From assembly GCF_000315915.1 (NCBI RefSeq), contig NC_020190.1, positions 558,001 through 622,000 on the forward strand: DNA of 64,000 nucleotides, given 5' to 3'. The position numbers and the translations under genes were made by a program. A model generated the notes under the pieces. It was not told the DNA's origin and searched no databases. It saw only the letters and a program-made list of their open reading frames with translations. The DNA is from Henningerozyma blattae CBS 6284. Taxonomy: Eukaryota > Ascomycota > Saccharomycetes > Saccharomycetales > Saccharomycetaceae. This document shows, piece after piece, positions 37,867 to 48,584 of the stretch (position 1 is the first letter of the stretch; each line of letters begins with the position of its first letter).

Positions 37867-38060
37867 AAATTTCTAAAGCTTATATCGCCTTACCTTCTAT
37901 ATAAATTCCTTTACACATAAAAATGGTCATTAAAAAAAAAACAAAACCAAAAAACAACAAACACAACAATTAAATAATATATTAACGTTCATTATACTTG
38001 TCCAGTAAATTTACTCTTTTTTTTATTTTATTTTAGTTTATTTTTTTGTTTTTTGAATCA

Positions 38061-39551
38061 TCACAACTTATCTAATTGAGGTACATTGGAATAATTTGTT
38101 AAATGTCTTAATTTCAATACAGTATCTGTACCATACCCTTCCATAGAATGTAATTGAACATCGCCATTCCAATAATCCGCATACACTTTACACATTGCCA
38201 AACCAATCCCCAATTTATATCTAAATGATCTTTCAAACAATCCAAGTAATGGTCTATTCATATTAAAACCTTCAGTGGTTATATCAGACCTATTTTGATC
38301 TTTATGCCAAGGGTTGACATATCCCATTGGTGTTAATGAAGAATAATAATAATTGGTTTGGATTTTTTTATATTCTTTTCTAGAAATAGATTTTTTGTCA
38401 TATAAATGATCATAAATGGAAATCGTTTGCAAACCAGGAAGTTTATGGAAATTATCTAACGATTTTTTGGCCTTTTCTTTAGATTTACCAAATGACCATA
38501 ATTGATTTTCATCCAAATGAACACCTCCTGCTAAATCAGATATACGGAATATAATAAAATCTTTATTCGATATAACCGTGACAGTAATAGGCGACGGTTT
38601 AGATGATCCACTTCGAATATATTCTTTTATTGTAGCTTCATATGTATTTCGCAAGATTTCACCCAAGAGATACGTTATATGGTTTGGTAAAAAATAAAAA
38701 CTTAAATCAGTATCACCTTCAATCTTAAATTCGGGCATAGGAATTGTAGGGAAGTACATGTCACCGATAAATCTTTGTGCTTGTAGAGCTGCCTTTTTCA
38801 GATAATATTCTGCAGAACATTTTTGAAAGATATCTCCAAAGATCGTTGCATTTTTAGTCTTACCTTTACTAAAATTCTCTGTTATAGAAATATGTTCTTC
38901 TGCAATAATTCTTCTAGAGATACGTGCTCTTAATAAATATGAAACTAATTCATCCATTTTGTTCGAAGGGTATAGCCCTAAGATCATACATTCTAGTGCT
39001 CCCATGATCAAATGGGGTAAATTTAATGAATTAAAATCATGTAATATTTTAATTAACATTCTTGTAAATATAGCATTCTCCTCTATTGTCAATATGCCTG
39101 GCATTCTTCTTATTCTTTCAAACATATTGTAATATGATTCATAAACTTGATTAAAATGGAAATTATTAACCACATTATAAGGTAATTGTTGTAACATGTT
39201 CAATTGATGAGCCAATCGTATAGAAAGTTCTTCTTTAACGAATACTCCTGAACTAATAATTTTTTGTTTTGTTAATCTTGACGAATCATCATAATATTGA
39301 GACAATTGATTTAATGATACAGGATGAGGGTCCTTTGTTAGATATTCTTTTACTAAAACAGTCCTGTTATGGTAATAATGATGTTTATTAACATATTTTG
39401 ATCGTCTATTATACGCTTGTAATGTTTCATTAACATATGGAGCCAATGCCTCGTTAATAGGTCGTACGGGACAGTATTTAGTGAAATCTGGAGGGTTTAA
39501 TCGATATGGTGGATATGGAGCATTCCTAAGAACACCATTACTGAATTTCAT
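38061..39551 (-). CDS. PKP2: Pkp2, mitochondrial pyruvate dehydrogenase kinase
   Basis: Pkp2 phosphorylates the E1 alpha subunit Pda1 in the mitochondrial matrix and lowers pyruvate dehydrogenase activity. The 496-residue product starts at the ATG at 39551; the open frame goes three codons further to a TTG. It is a BCKD/PDK type kinase: an N-terminal helical domain (SIRLAHQLNMLQQLPY, RIRRMPGILT) and a GHKL ATPase domain with the N-box EILRNTYEAT, a D-loop ISDLAGGV and the G-box YKLGIGLAMCKVYADYWNGD with GYGTDT. The D-loop reads DLAGG, close to the usual DxGGG. S. cerevisiae Pkp2 (YGL059W, 491) also lies next to RAD6. Confidence 0.94.
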   Translation of the reverse strand: MKFSNGVLRNAPYPPYRLNPPDFTKYCPVRPINEALAPYVNETLQAYNRRSKYVNKHHYYHNRTVLVKEYLTKDPHPVSLNQLSQYYDDSSRLTKQKIISSGVFVKEELSIRLAHQLNMLQQLPYNVVNNFHFNQVYESYYNMFERIRRMPGILTIEENAIFTRMLIKILHDFNSLNLPHLIMGALECMILGLYPSNKMDELVSYLLRARISRRIIAEEHISITENFSKGKTKNATIFGDIFQKCSAEYYLKKAALQAQRFIGDMYFPTIPMPEFKIEGDTDLSFYFLPNHITYLLGEILRNTYEATIKEYIRSGSSKPSPITVTVISNKDFIIFRISDLAGGVHLDENQLWSFGKSKEKAKKSLDNFHKLPGLQTISIYDHLYDKKSISRKEYKKIQTNYYYSSLTPMGYVNPWHKDQNRSDITTEGFNMNRPLLGLFERSFRYKLGIGLAMCKVYADYWNGDVQLHSMEGYGTDTVLKLRHLTNYSNVPQLDKL

Positions 39552-40338
39552 GACCAACAATTGCTTAATTGGCCTTTTTATTTTTAATATATTTATTTTT
39601 ATTGAAATTTTTTTTTCTTAATTATTATCTTTTTAAATTTATATAAAAAACTTCACTTATTATGAGCTCTTTACTATAACAATAATTTTTTTTATAATAA
39701 TGAGTAGTCTTTTTTTCCAGATTTATCCGCTGTTTTTCTGAATCTGGGGTAACACCAAAAAAAAGGACGGTCACGTCGAGAAACTCCGAAGTGGAAGATT
39801 AGCTTTAGGAAAAAAAAAAAAGTGAAGGAAACAATGAAAAGTAAATTGACAAATCAATCTGCATAAAAAGATAATGACACAACACTTTTATCCAATAGAT
39901 TTCCATTAAAATTTTTTTACTTTATTAGTATTTTAATGGAGGAAAATCTGTTCTTTTGTAATTTATGCTTTGGAGTGGGATATTTTCAAAATGACTAATT
40001 CATATCGAAAAATGAACTGGTCATTTTACAACTCATTACATAAACGGGAAAACCCTTGTGCTAATACTGTAAATAAGATATCTTACTTGTTAGAACCATA
40101 TATGATCGATTTGAGAATGTCCAATTGAGGACACACAGTAGTAATGGACAAATGGAAGTTTGATTTCTTCCCTTTTTAAGGGTTCCCTTATTAAGGCTAG
40201 TAAGGTAAATGACCCCGAATTAATTTTTAATTTGTCAAGATACAAGATAATCAATTAAATAATACATGCTATTAAATAGTAAACGAAAAAAAATAAAATT
40301 AATCATTTAAAGAATAATTATGTATACGAGTAGAAATT
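39552..40338. other. PKP2 upstream / YBP 3' flank
   Basis: A 787-bp gap with A/T tracts. I see no recognisable site, gene or RNA in it. Confidence 0.5.
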
Positions 40339-42387
40339 TTAGTTCTTAACTATATTACCCAATATTTCTGTAGATATTTTGATGAATCCAACCTCAGGGA
40401 ATGTTTCTACTGCAGTTTCAGGGAAGCTTTCTTTTAATTCTTCATATATAGTATCAAGCAGAAATGAATCCCATTTTTTCTGTAATGAAATAAAGAAATT
40501 GATATATTCTAATAGAAGAACTAAATCTAATTTATCTTTATTTGGTTTTGAAGCATTACCTATTGCAATTATTGCTAAACTATGAATAGAAGCTTTGCGA
40601 TCATCTGTAACTTGTATATGCGGCCTTGGTGGTAGAGGTGGCATGTTCTTTTGGGAATCATTTTCTATATGCTTAATTGATCTTGCTTTCAACATTAATT
40701 CTTTTAGGGCATTTAGGGAAAATATTTTTCCCTTTGGGAAGGGGCAAGTCAATAAAGTATCTAATATAAAATTAAATGCAACTTCTTCGGGTACAACAGA
40801 GGCAAAATCCAGGAACACATTCGATAAGTTCATTCTACTTGTATCATCAGATTCGTTGATTATTTTAATTAATAACAATTGAAAGAAAACTTGAATTATG
40901 GAATTTCTACCTGCTTTAAATTGTTGAGTTAATTCAACTTGATTCCAAACATATAATCCTGAAGCTAACCACACATAAACACATGATTCTGCACCTTCAT
41001 TTTGGAAAAGGGCAGAAAATAATGAAGGAGTTGTATTACGTAAATACATACAAACCAAGTCATCAGCAGTGATATCTAACTTTTCAATTTGATCCAGTAT
41101 TGAACATTTTGATAGAAATAGAATAGTTGATAAGATCAATACACCATTTGAATGTAAATTTAAAGTTTTACTTTCATCCATCTTTTGAAGTAAAAAAGTG
41201 TATGGTAATTGATAAATAACTTGATTAGCAGAATCATTATCAACATATTCATCTTCAGTTTCAGAATTGGGTAAAGTACTATAAATTGCTCTAGTTTCTG
41301 CCAAATAATTTTCAAATAATTCATTAAAATCTGCTCCTAAATTTTCCATTAATTTCAATATGTTTAATAAAATCAGCATTAATGGATTTTCAAAACAGAG
41401 ATGATCCACCATTTTCTTTGGAGTTAAATTTTCCGTAGATCTGATCAAGTTTATTGGAATATCAATTGTATCACTGATAAAAGCCTTTTCCACTGCAAAT
41501 GAAAGCAAAGTCAGTAGAAGTTTTTTTTCCAAGATATTCTCATCATCAACAATTTTGTGTAATTCCTCATTATTAGAATCCTCTATCTTTTTAGACTTAT
41601 TATCTATCAATACAAATTTTGAACAGAAGGAATATACAATATTCAATAATTTATTTATATTGGATAATTCATTACTATTGGCAGTGATGAATTTGACATA
41701 AGCTGAAACTCCAATTGCCAAAAATTTGGATGGGTTATTTGTTTTAATGCCCATTAATGATTGCTCCAATAGTTCTGTTAAAAGTTCTAACTTTATAAAA
41801 ATAATTTCTTCAGAGATGACATCTAGTCTATCATAATCATTTAACTCAGAATCTTCATTTATCTTAATTGATGCATTAATTTCACCAGGTTCACCATTTT
41901 TTTCTTCTTCTTTTAATTTTAATTCGTTTATTTTTGATTCTTCAATTTTGTCGAATTCTTCAGTTTTGTTAAGTGATATAATTAATTCACATGTAGCAAT
42001 TAAAGATTCTTTGGCACTACCATACTTCTGAAGTAGTTTGAAAAAGTCTTTAATTACATTAATTAAAGGTTTATGAATTTCTAATTGATTTTCTTGGGCT
42101 TCTTTCTCATTGTCATCATTTAGAGTAACATCAGTAGCAATATTCTCCTTACAAATAAATTTAAGTAAAATCTTAGGTAGATCCCAACCAATTTCATTGA
42201 TTTGTAGATAGTTAATCTCTAATAGTTCAGCTAAACAAGTTAAAAAGTTTGTTTTTTGTTTGATGTTATTTTCTTTATTTATTTGTTCACAGTAATCGTC
42301 TATTATTGTGGTTAAAGTAACAGGATCTACAGTTCCATCCTCCAAAAGGGTTTTTAGTTTACTAATTAATTCAGTATCACTAGTCAT
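40339..42387 (-). CDS. YBP2: Ybp1/Ybp2 family protein
   Basis: The Ybp1/Ybp2 (YAP1-binding) family supports the oxidative stress factor Yap1 (Ybp1) and kinetochore function (Ybp2). The 682-residue product (S. cerevisiae about 641-674) is all-alpha in appearance with no catalytic motif. It has repeated leucine-rich helices, an acidic linker (about 145-190) and a conserved C-terminal tract NLSNVFLDFASVVPEEVAFN, then CPFPKGKIFSLNALKELM. Position between PKP2 and DUO1 fits YGL060W (YBP2), while the YBR216C copy (YBP1) also lies in the interleaved block. Orthology to YBP2 over YBP1 rests on synteny only. Confidence 0.87.
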   Translation of the reverse strand: MTSDTELISKLKTLLEDGTVDPVTLTTIIDDYCEQINKENNIKQKTNFLTCLAELLEINYLQINEIGWDLPKILLKFICKENIATDVTLNDDNEKEAQENQLEIHKPLINVIKDFFKLLQKYGSAKESLIATCELIISLNKTEEFDKIEESKINELKLKEEEKNGEPGEINASIKINEDSELNDYDRLDVISEEIIFIKLELLTELLEQSLMGIKTNNPSKFLAIGVSAYVKFITANSNELSNINKLLNIVYSFCSKFVLIDNKSKKIEDSNNEELHKIVDDENILEKKLLLTLLSFAVEKAFISDTIDIPINLIRSTENLTPKKMVDHLCFENPLMLILLNILKLMENLGADFNELFENYLAETRAIYSTLPNSETEDEYVDNDSANQVIYQLPYTFLLQKMDESKTLNLHSNGVLILSTILFLSKCSILDQIEKLDITADDLVCMYLRNTTPSLFSALFQNEGAESCVYVWLASGLYVWNQVELTQQFKAGRNSIIQVFFQLLLIKIINESDDTSRMNLSNVFLDFASVVPEEVAFNFILDTLLTCPFPKGKIFSLNALKELMLKARSIKHIENDSQKNMPPLPPRPHIQVTDDRKASIHSLAIIAIGNASKPNKDKLDLVLLLEYINFFISLQKKWDSFLLDTIYEELKESFPETAVETFPEVGFIKISTEILGNIVKN

Positions 42388-42971
42388 TATTTTTAATTAG
42401 AAATAAAAAGTACTATTATTACTATATACTCAAACGCACTATTTTACTAATAATTGTATGTAATTGTACTGCTGTTAGGCTTTCTTTTTAAATATTCGCT
42501 AACAAATTCTCGATACAATATAAGGCGGTATCTCAGGCATTTATTCCCTAAAACATGGGAACAAAAATAAAGCCATGCTTAGGATATAAAAAAAAAATAA
42601 TAGGCCAATAAACAAGATATATATTATGATATTACTAGTTATTAAAGAATTGACACCTTCTTATACTTTTATTTTTTTAAGAATGACAGATCCATTCTTG
42701 GTATCAAACTCAAAAGAGTTCATACCTTTATCTTCTACAAATAGTAAAACAGTAATAAAAGTTACTAGTAACGTTCAAAATACCAACATTTAAAATAATA
42801 GCTCTATTATTTTTCAATATTATATCTATCGTTTATATTTACTCTTGAACATCTAAAATATTTCAAACGCGCAATAATTCTTTAAGCATGCGTTTGAAAA
42901 ATATTGGATTATTTCAAACATAAACAGCTTAATAACATTGTAGTTAAACAAGCTCATAAATAAAAATATTA
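42388..42971. promoter_or_regulatory. Divergent YBP2/DUO1 promoter
   Basis: A 584-bp divergent promoter. The notable content is an inverted TTTCAAACGC repeat just before DUO1 (separate entry) with a third copy TTTCAAAC at 42912-42919. Otherwise AT-rich. Confidence 0.5.
42861..42899. repeat. 10-bp inverted repeat upstream of DUO1
   Basis: TTTCAAACGC (42861-42870) and GCGTTTGAAA (42890-42899) are perfect arms around 19 bases, 70-110 bp before the DUO1 ATG. They could be a dimeric factor site or, if transcribed, a leader hairpin. Confidence 0.75.
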
Positions 42972-43670
42972 ATGTCACAAGAAAAAAATATACAACCAAA
43001 TTATGAGGAACTAATTCCTAAATACTTTGAAGATGTACACTCTAGAAGAAAATATTCTACTAATACTGTCTCAAAAATAACAAATAATTCAACAGACTCC
43101 GAATATGGAAAACTGACATCTGCTTCGTTAATAGAGGAATCCAAAAACCTTGATCGTATAATAATCGCTCTGGAAAATGTAGATAAAACATTGAAAAATG
43201 CTATACCAAGTCATTTAAATCGAATCAATGAGGTTTGCCGCTCCACTAATTTTATCTTAGATACTTGGATCGATATTCAAAATAATGCAGGATCAATACA
43301 CAAATTAATGAACAATAAGGATTATATAGAACTAATACAGCGTACACCCTCTAATTCGAGTCAATCTGCAACTTTAGATGAAGCTATTGAACAAGAGAAG
43401 AGGGAAATTGAAGAACTAAAGACAAAAATTGATCTAGAAAAGCAAAAACAAAGTTCAATGAATCAACAAAGGAAACCAGCACCAACATCAACTTCAAGAT
43501 ATGTTCCATCATATGCACGGAGCATATCTCGTTCATCAGCCAACCGTGATCTCAATGCTAATCAAAACAACTCTTCCAGCAGATCTAGAAACCGTTCCTC
43601 AGGTATACCTAACGCGCCTAATAGAATCCAAAAGCCGCCTTATGGATCTTCTAGAAAGATGTTCAGATGA
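42972..43670 (+). CDS. DUO1: Duo1, DASH/Dam1 complex subunit
   Basis: Duo1 is a subunit of the ten-protein Dam1/DASH ring that couples kinetochores to microtubule plus ends. The 232-residue product (S. cerevisiae 247) has the family core at about 55-120: SLIEESKNLDRIIIALENVD, then NRINEVCRSTNFILDTWIDI with the conserved helix up to DYIEL. A short coiled coil (DEAIEQEKREIEELKTKIDL) and a basic Ser/Arg/Asn-rich tail follow. Divergent from YBP2 and convergent with PYC as in YGL060-062. Confidence 0.94.
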   Translation: MSQEKNIQPNYEELIPKYFEDVHSRRKYSTNTVSKITNNSTDSEYGKLTSASLIEESKNLDRIIIALENVDKTLKNAIPSHLNRINEVCRSTNFILDTWIDIQNNAGSIHKLMNNKDYIELIQRTPSNSSQSATLDEAIEQEKREIEELKTKIDLEKQKQSSMNQQRKPAPTSTSRYVPSYARSISRSSANRDLNANQNNSSSRSRNRSSGIPNAPNRIQKPPYGSSRKMFR

Positions 43671-43963
43671 TAGCTTTTTCCGTTAATATTCATTAAGTAA
43701 TTAATTATTATATATTGTATTATCTATCTATTATTTAAGTTACATAATTATTTGACTTGCTATCTTGTTTTTTTTTTTTTTTTTTTGATTATCATGAATA
43801 TTATTATACATACATTGAAGGACAGTTCATAACAAGAACCAAAAAGAAAAAGTATATTATATTAGAAATATAGGTGGCGAAAATAAAAATAGAAAAGAAA
43901 TTGTGAGAAGAGGAGAAGAATAAATAAAATAATAAATTCATTGGGTCTTTTTTTTTTTTAAAT

Positions 43964-46900
43964 TCATAAATTTGGAGCTTCAGGCTTTAAAATGAATAAT
44001 AAATCAGAAACTTCAACTGTTTCACCGTCGTTAACTAAAATATCTTGTATACTACCATCTGATGGGGAAGAAATAATCATTTCCATTTTCATGGCACTTA
44101 AAACAGCAACAGGATCACCTTTCTTGATTTTTGAATCTTTATCAACTTTAATTTCAACTATTACACCAGACATTGGTGCTCCAATATGAGCTGGATTACG
44201 GTCATCGCATTTTGGTTTGGAGATAGCGACAGCTTTTTGTGATCTATCAATTACTGGAATTTTTCTTAATTCACCATTTAATTCGAAATATGCTTCTCTA
44301 GTGCCAGTTTCTTTGTTAATATCACTCAATGCTTGATATTTGATAATCAAAGTTTTACCTTGTTCAATAATAACTTCAATTTCTTCACCAATTACAGGGG
44401 GAGCTAAGAAATTTTTAGTTGGAATAACTGATAGATCACCATACTTTTCCTTTACTTTCTGAAAATCTTCATAAACTTTTGGATACATATTGTAAGATGC
44501 AACATCACAATCAGTTATCTCGGAACCATATTTTCCTTGTAGATCTCTTTTAACTTTAAGTAGATCATATGCAGCTGTATCTGCACCTGGTCTGGAATTT
44601 AGTTTTCTTCTTTTGTTTCTTAAAACTTCTGTTCTCAAAGGTTCTGGAAAACCACCATATGGTTTACCAATCTTGCCTTGGAAGAAATCCATGACAGAAT
44701 CAGGCAGATCTAATGAATTTGCTAATCTTCTAACATCATCTGCAGATAATCTATTTGTTACCATAAACTGAGCTAAATCACCAACAACTTTTGAAGTTGG
44801 AGTAACCTTGACAATATCACCTAACAAGTAGTTAGCTTCTTTATAAGCACGTTTTGTTTCAACCCATCTTTCACCCAAACCTAATTGTTGAGCTTGGAAC
44901 AATAAATTAGTTAACTGTCCACCTGGAATCTCATGTTCATAAACTTCTGGGTCTGGACCTTTCAAATCAGCTTCAAAACATGAATATAAAAGTCGAACTT
45001 CTGCCCAATAAGCATCTAACTCAGTTGCATAGTGTGCATTTATATTTGTTTCAATTTCACCATCTAAGGAGGCTAAGAATGCATTTAAAGAACCTTGAGA
45101 TGTTAAACCAGACATGGAATTTGTAGCCACATCAACAATGTCTGCACCATGAAGGGCACAAGCAGTCATAGATGTAACTGCAGTACCTGCAGAGTCATGT
45201 GAATGAACATGAATTGGCAAATGAGGATATTTAGCTCTCAAAGAACCAATCAAAAGTTTTGCAGCTGCTGGCTTCAATGTCCCTGCCATATCTTTTATAC
45301 CTAAGAAATGAGTACCCATCTTTACAACTTTTTCAGAGATTTCCAAATAATAATCTATATTATATTTTTTACCTGGCTGTAGCATGTCACCAGAATAGCA
45401 AATGGTTGCTTCTACTACACCTCCTGCTTTCTTAACTGCCTTAATACCAACCTCCAATTGTTCTAAATCATTCAATGAATCAAAAACTCTGAATATATCA
45501 ATACCGTTGTCTTTAGCTTGCTTAACAAAATGTTCAATAACATTATCTGGTAAAGAAGAATAAGCAACACCATTTGCGCCACGTAGTAGCATTTGGAATG
45601 GGATATTAGGAACTAATTTTCTTAATTTTCTTAGACGATCCCATGGATCTTCATGTAAAAATCTCATTGCAACATCAAAAGTGGCCCCACCCCAACATTC
45701 TAAAGCAAAGGCGCCTGAAAGGGCATGTGCTGTAGTTGGAGCAATAGCTTCCAAGTCATATGTTCTCACTCTTGTTGCTAATAAAGATTGATGAGCATCT
45801 CGCCAAGTTGTATCCATAATCAAAGTACCATTGAAATTACGAACTCTTTTTGCAAATTCTTTTGGACCATATTTTAATAATACTTGTCTCCAACCTGCAG
45901 GTGGTTCGGTTTGTTTAACATTAATAGCAGCGTTACCGTTATTTCGATCATGTAATTTTGGAATAGTAGGATGTGATTTTAACTTTGGTAAACCCATTTG
46001 GCCTTTTGTTGATGGTCCATTTACAGCCAAATCTGCTAAAAATTGTAACAATTTTTGAGCCCTATTTTGTGAAGAAACCATTTGGAACAATTGTGGAGTA
46101 TCATCTATAAATGTTGTCCAATAATCACCGCTTATGAAAACTGGATGAGTTAATAATGTTAATAAGAAAGGAATATTGGTCTTAACACCTCTGATTCTAA
46201 ATTCAATCAAAGCACGCAACATTTTTCTACGAACTATTTCATAAGTGGAGCCGGAGCATGTGCATTTAACTAGCATTGAATCATAATAAGGAGAAATAAT
46301 AGCACCTGCAAATGCGTTACCACCATCAAGTCTGACACCATTACCACCAGCTGAACGATACACTTCCAATCTACCTGTATCTGGTAGAAAATCTTTAGTT
46401 GGATCTTCAGTGGTGATACGGCATTGAATAGAAAACCCTCTTGTAGTAATTCTATTTTGTAAAAGGCCTAAATCTGCTAATGATGCACCTGCTGCAATTT
46501 GGATTTGAGCTGCAACAATATCAATACCCGTAATTTCTTCAGTGATAGTATGCTCTACTTGAATTCTTGGATTTATTTCAATGAAATAGTGTCTACCTTG
46601 CTCATCAACTAAAAATTCCGCAGTACCTGCATTCTGATACTCACAAGATTTAGCTAATTTGATTGCATCGGTTAAGATGGAATTTCTTACGTTAACGTCT
46701 AATGTTTTTGCTGGCGCCACTTCAACCAATTTTTGATGTCTTCTTTGCACTGAACAATCTCTTTCAAATAAATGAACCACATTCCCGTGCATATCAGCCA
46801 ATAATTGAACTTCTATATGTTTGGGATTTACCAAAAATCTTTCAATAAAACAAGTGCCATTCCCAAAAGCAGTAAAAGCTTCTGAAGTAGCACGTTGGAA

Positions 46901-47512
46901 TGCATCTGCAATATCTTCTCCATCACGGACCACCCGCATACCTTTACCACCACCACCATAAGCTGCCTTAATTATGACTGGGTAACCGTATTTTGCAACA
47001 AATTCTTTGGCTTGCTCAACATTTACAATTGGGCCTTCAGTACCTGGAACTGTTGGGACATTACATTTCTTGGCTAGATCTCTGGCAGCAACTTTATCAC
47101 CAACAGCTTCTATAACATGTGGAGGAGGACCAATCCAAGTGATACCTGCTTCAATTACTTTTCTTGCAAATTCTGAATTTTCTGACAAAAACCCATACCC
47201 TGGATGAATAAAATTTACATTGTGTAGCTTGGCAATTTTAATAATTTCGTCACTAGCCAAATATGCACCTACTGGAGTATATTTATCAATTGGATCATGT
47301 TCCCCAATCAAATATGCTTCATCAGCCTTTAATCTATGCATTGACAATTTATCTTGATAAGAATAAATGGCTACAGTTTGCATTGACAATTCATGAGCAG
47401 ATCTGAAAATTCTGATTGGAATCTCACCTCTATTAGCAACCAGAAGTTTATTTTTTGCTCCCATTAAAGAAATATTATTTCGTAGACCTTTTAAATTTGT
47501 ATTTTGTGTCAT
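43964..47512 (-). CDS. PYC1: Pyruvate carboxylase
   Basis: Pyruvate carboxylase makes oxaloacetate from pyruvate, bicarbonate and ATP in the cytosol, feeding aspartate synthesis and gluconeogenesis. I start at the ATG at 47512 (1182 residues; S. cerevisiae 1178-1180); the open frame reaches four codons further, to a TTG. Domains in order: biotin carboxylase with KLLVANRGEIPIRIFRSA and the ATP loop KAAYGGGGKGMRVV, carboxyltransferase with TTWRDAHQSLLATRVRTYDL and VHSHDSAGTA, and the biotin carrier with AMKM, biotinyl lysine at 1142. PYC1 (YGL062W) and PYC2 (YBR218C) are duplicates; DUO1 to its right in S. cerevisiae favours PYC1, the YBR220C-like neighbour PYC2, so this copy may represent both. 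Confidence 0.97.
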   Translation of the reverse strand: MTQNTNLKGLRNNISLMGAKNKLLVANRGEIPIRIFRSAHELSMQTVAIYSYQDKLSMHRLKADEAYLIGEHDPIDKYTPVGAYLASDEIIKIAKLHNVNFIHPGYGFLSENSEFARKVIEAGITWIGPPPHVIEAVGDKVAARDLAKKCNVPTVPGTEGPIVNVEQAKEFVAKYGYPVIIKAAYGGGGKGMRVVRDGEDIADAFQRATSEAFTAFGNGTCFIERFLVNPKHIEVQLLADMHGNVVHLFERDCSVQRRHQKLVEVAPAKTLDVNVRNSILTDAIKLAKSCEYQNAGTAEFLVDEQGRHYFIEINPRIQVEHTITEEITGIDIVAAQIQIAAGASLADLGLLQNRITTRGFSIQCRITTEDPTKDFLPDTGRLEVYRSAGGNGVRLDGGNAFAGAIISPYYDSMLVKCTCSGSTYEIVRRKMLRALIEFRIRGVKTNIPFLLTLLTHPVFISGDYWTTFIDDTPQLFQMVSSQNRAQKLLQFLADLAVNGPSTKGQMGLPKLKSHPTIPKLHDRNNGNAAINVKQTEPPAGWRQVLLKYGPKEFAKRVRNFNGTLIMDTTWRDAHQSLLATRVRTYDLEAIAPTTAHALSGAFALECWGGATFDVAMRFLHEDPWDRLRKLRKLVPNIPFQMLLRGANGVAYSSLPDNVIEHFVKQAKDNGIDIFRVFDSLNDLEQLEVGIKAVKKAGGVVEATICYSGDMLQPGKKYNIDYYLEISEKVVKMGTHFLGIKDMAGTLKPAAAKLLIGSLRAKYPHLPIHVHSHDSAGTAVTSMTACALHGADIVDVATNSMSGLTSQGSLNAFLASLDGEIETNINAHYATELDAYWAEVRLLYSCFEADLKGPDPEVYEHEIPGGQLTNLLFQAQQLGLGERWVETKRAYKEANYLLGDIVKVTPTSKVVGDLAQFMVTNRLSADDVRRLANSLDLPDSVMDFFQGKIGKPYGGFPEPLRTEVLRNKRRKLNSRPGADTAAYDLLKVKRDLQGKYGSEITDCDVASYNMYPKVYEDFQKVKEKYGDLSVIPTKNFLAPPVIGEEIEVIIEQGKTLIIKYQALSDINKETGTREAYFELNGELRKIPVIDRSQKAVAISKPKCDDRNPAHIGAPMSGVIVEIKVDKDSKIKKGDPVAVLSAMKMEMIISSPSDGSIQDILVNDGETVEVSDLLFILKPEAPNL

Positions 47513-48164
47513 TTTCAGGAACAATTTATTTTAAGATTAGGTATTTTTTCAATTTAGGTAAATATTTGTCTTTTTCTGATCTCTATAATTTCTATAACCT
47601 CTAATTTTAATGCCAAATATTTTCAAATGCATTAAAAAAAAACTGATATTTCTATATTATGACTAGTATGTAATATATTCTAAGTATAATTGTTAAATAA
47701 TTCGTTGCCCACTATTGCCAAGTTTATTCACTTCATATACTAATAGTTTTCTTGGCCAAAGTTCATCAACGCGTTGAATATTTTCGATGACATTGTTTTT
47801 GCGAGTTTTTCCGGCACTGAGTCAGCGCAGGCTGGTTCAGTTTGACTGTACAGAACAAGTAGGAGAAGATTAGTTGAATGACGGTTATAAAATACCGCCT
47901 GCAATATATGGATGTTGTAAAGTGGGAAAGTATGCATCGAAATTGGGTTATAGTTTATAAGGATGATATTATATATGATTTGATAATTATGGATTATAGA
48001 AAACGGCAAAGACTAAACGCGTTGTTCATAGAAAATACGTTTGGGATAGGAGTTCCTTTGGTGTTTTGCAAGGAGAGTACACCAAAAACAAATTGTATTA
48101 CATGTTCCTATGAGTTTTATATCCTTTGATACATATGATGCTTTACTAGCTTGTGATAAGTAAG
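47513..48164. other. PYC upstream / MED31 3' flank
   Basis: A 652-bp gap. Overlapping open frames on both strands (47740-48009 minus, 47878-48129 plus) have no recognisable pattern and cannot both be real. I call no gene. An expected neighbour such as PUS2 (YGL063W) is not seen. Confidence 0.5.
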
Positions 48165-48584
48165 TCAATCCGTCTTTGCCCATCTTTCGGTCATCTGTTC
48201 AGATAGGATATGGCCTCTTGAATGTAGTAGTCGTGGGATAGAGTCTGGAGCGCTTGGATCCATTGAAGTTCCTCTTTCCATCAATTCTAATAACAATTGT
48301 AGCACAGCTAATGAGTTTGGATAAACGACACATTGACAGTAGGGAGGATGCATCCAGTATTGAAGGTATTTTAAATATTCAATGAATGCTGGATCACGCC
48401 AGCGTGGAGGGCCTCCAGGCGAACTAGGTTGTGTGAGAGTATATGTGAGATATGGGATATTTGCTAACGATTGAATAAATTCTAATTCTATTTCAAAACG
48501 GGTTGGCAGCTTCTCTAGTGGAGGAGATCCTTCTAAAGTTTGATTTTCAGCTGTATTTGCAGATGCCACTTGTTCTTGCGACAT
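48165..48584 (-). CDS. SOH1: Med31/Soh1, Mediator middle-module subunit
   Basis: Med31 is the small, most conserved subunit of the Mediator middle module (with Med7N), linking activators to RNA polymerase II. The 139-residue product (S. cerevisiae 127) has the signature LPTRFEIELEFIQSLANIPY and FIEYLKYLQYWMHPPY followed by VVYPNSLAVLQLLLELM. Between the two helices there is a Ser-Gly-Pro insertion (QPSSPGGPPRWRD) longer than usual. It is divergent from SCS3 as YGL127C and YGL126W are in S. cerevisiae. Confidence 0.94.
   Translation of the reverse strand: MSQEQVASANTAENQTLEGSPPLEKLPTRFEIELEFIQSLANIPYLTYTLTQPSSPGGPPRWRDPAFIEYLKYLQYWMHPPYCQCVVYPNSLAVLQLLLELMERGTSMDPSAPDSIPRLLHSRGHILSEQMTERWAKTD

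Larger units (their letters stand above)
37305..38060. other. RAD6 upstream region / PKP2 3' flank
   Basis: A 756-bp gap. It contains an AT dinucleotide run, three poly(A) tracts and the palindrome ATCACGTGAT (37857-37866). No gene or RNA is visible. Confidence 0.55.

Noticed and set aside
37755..37960. Possible point centromere around ATCACGTGAT (CDEI-like)
   Set aside because: The flank that would be CDEII is only moderately AT-rich, and the one TTTCCGA-like sequence (about 37770) is in the wrong orientation for CDEIII and lacks the full core. No CCGAA core lies on the other side.
47740..48129. Overlapping small frames on both strands between PYC and MED31
   Set aside because: They contradict each other, have no family motifs, and lie in a normal promoter and 3' flank.
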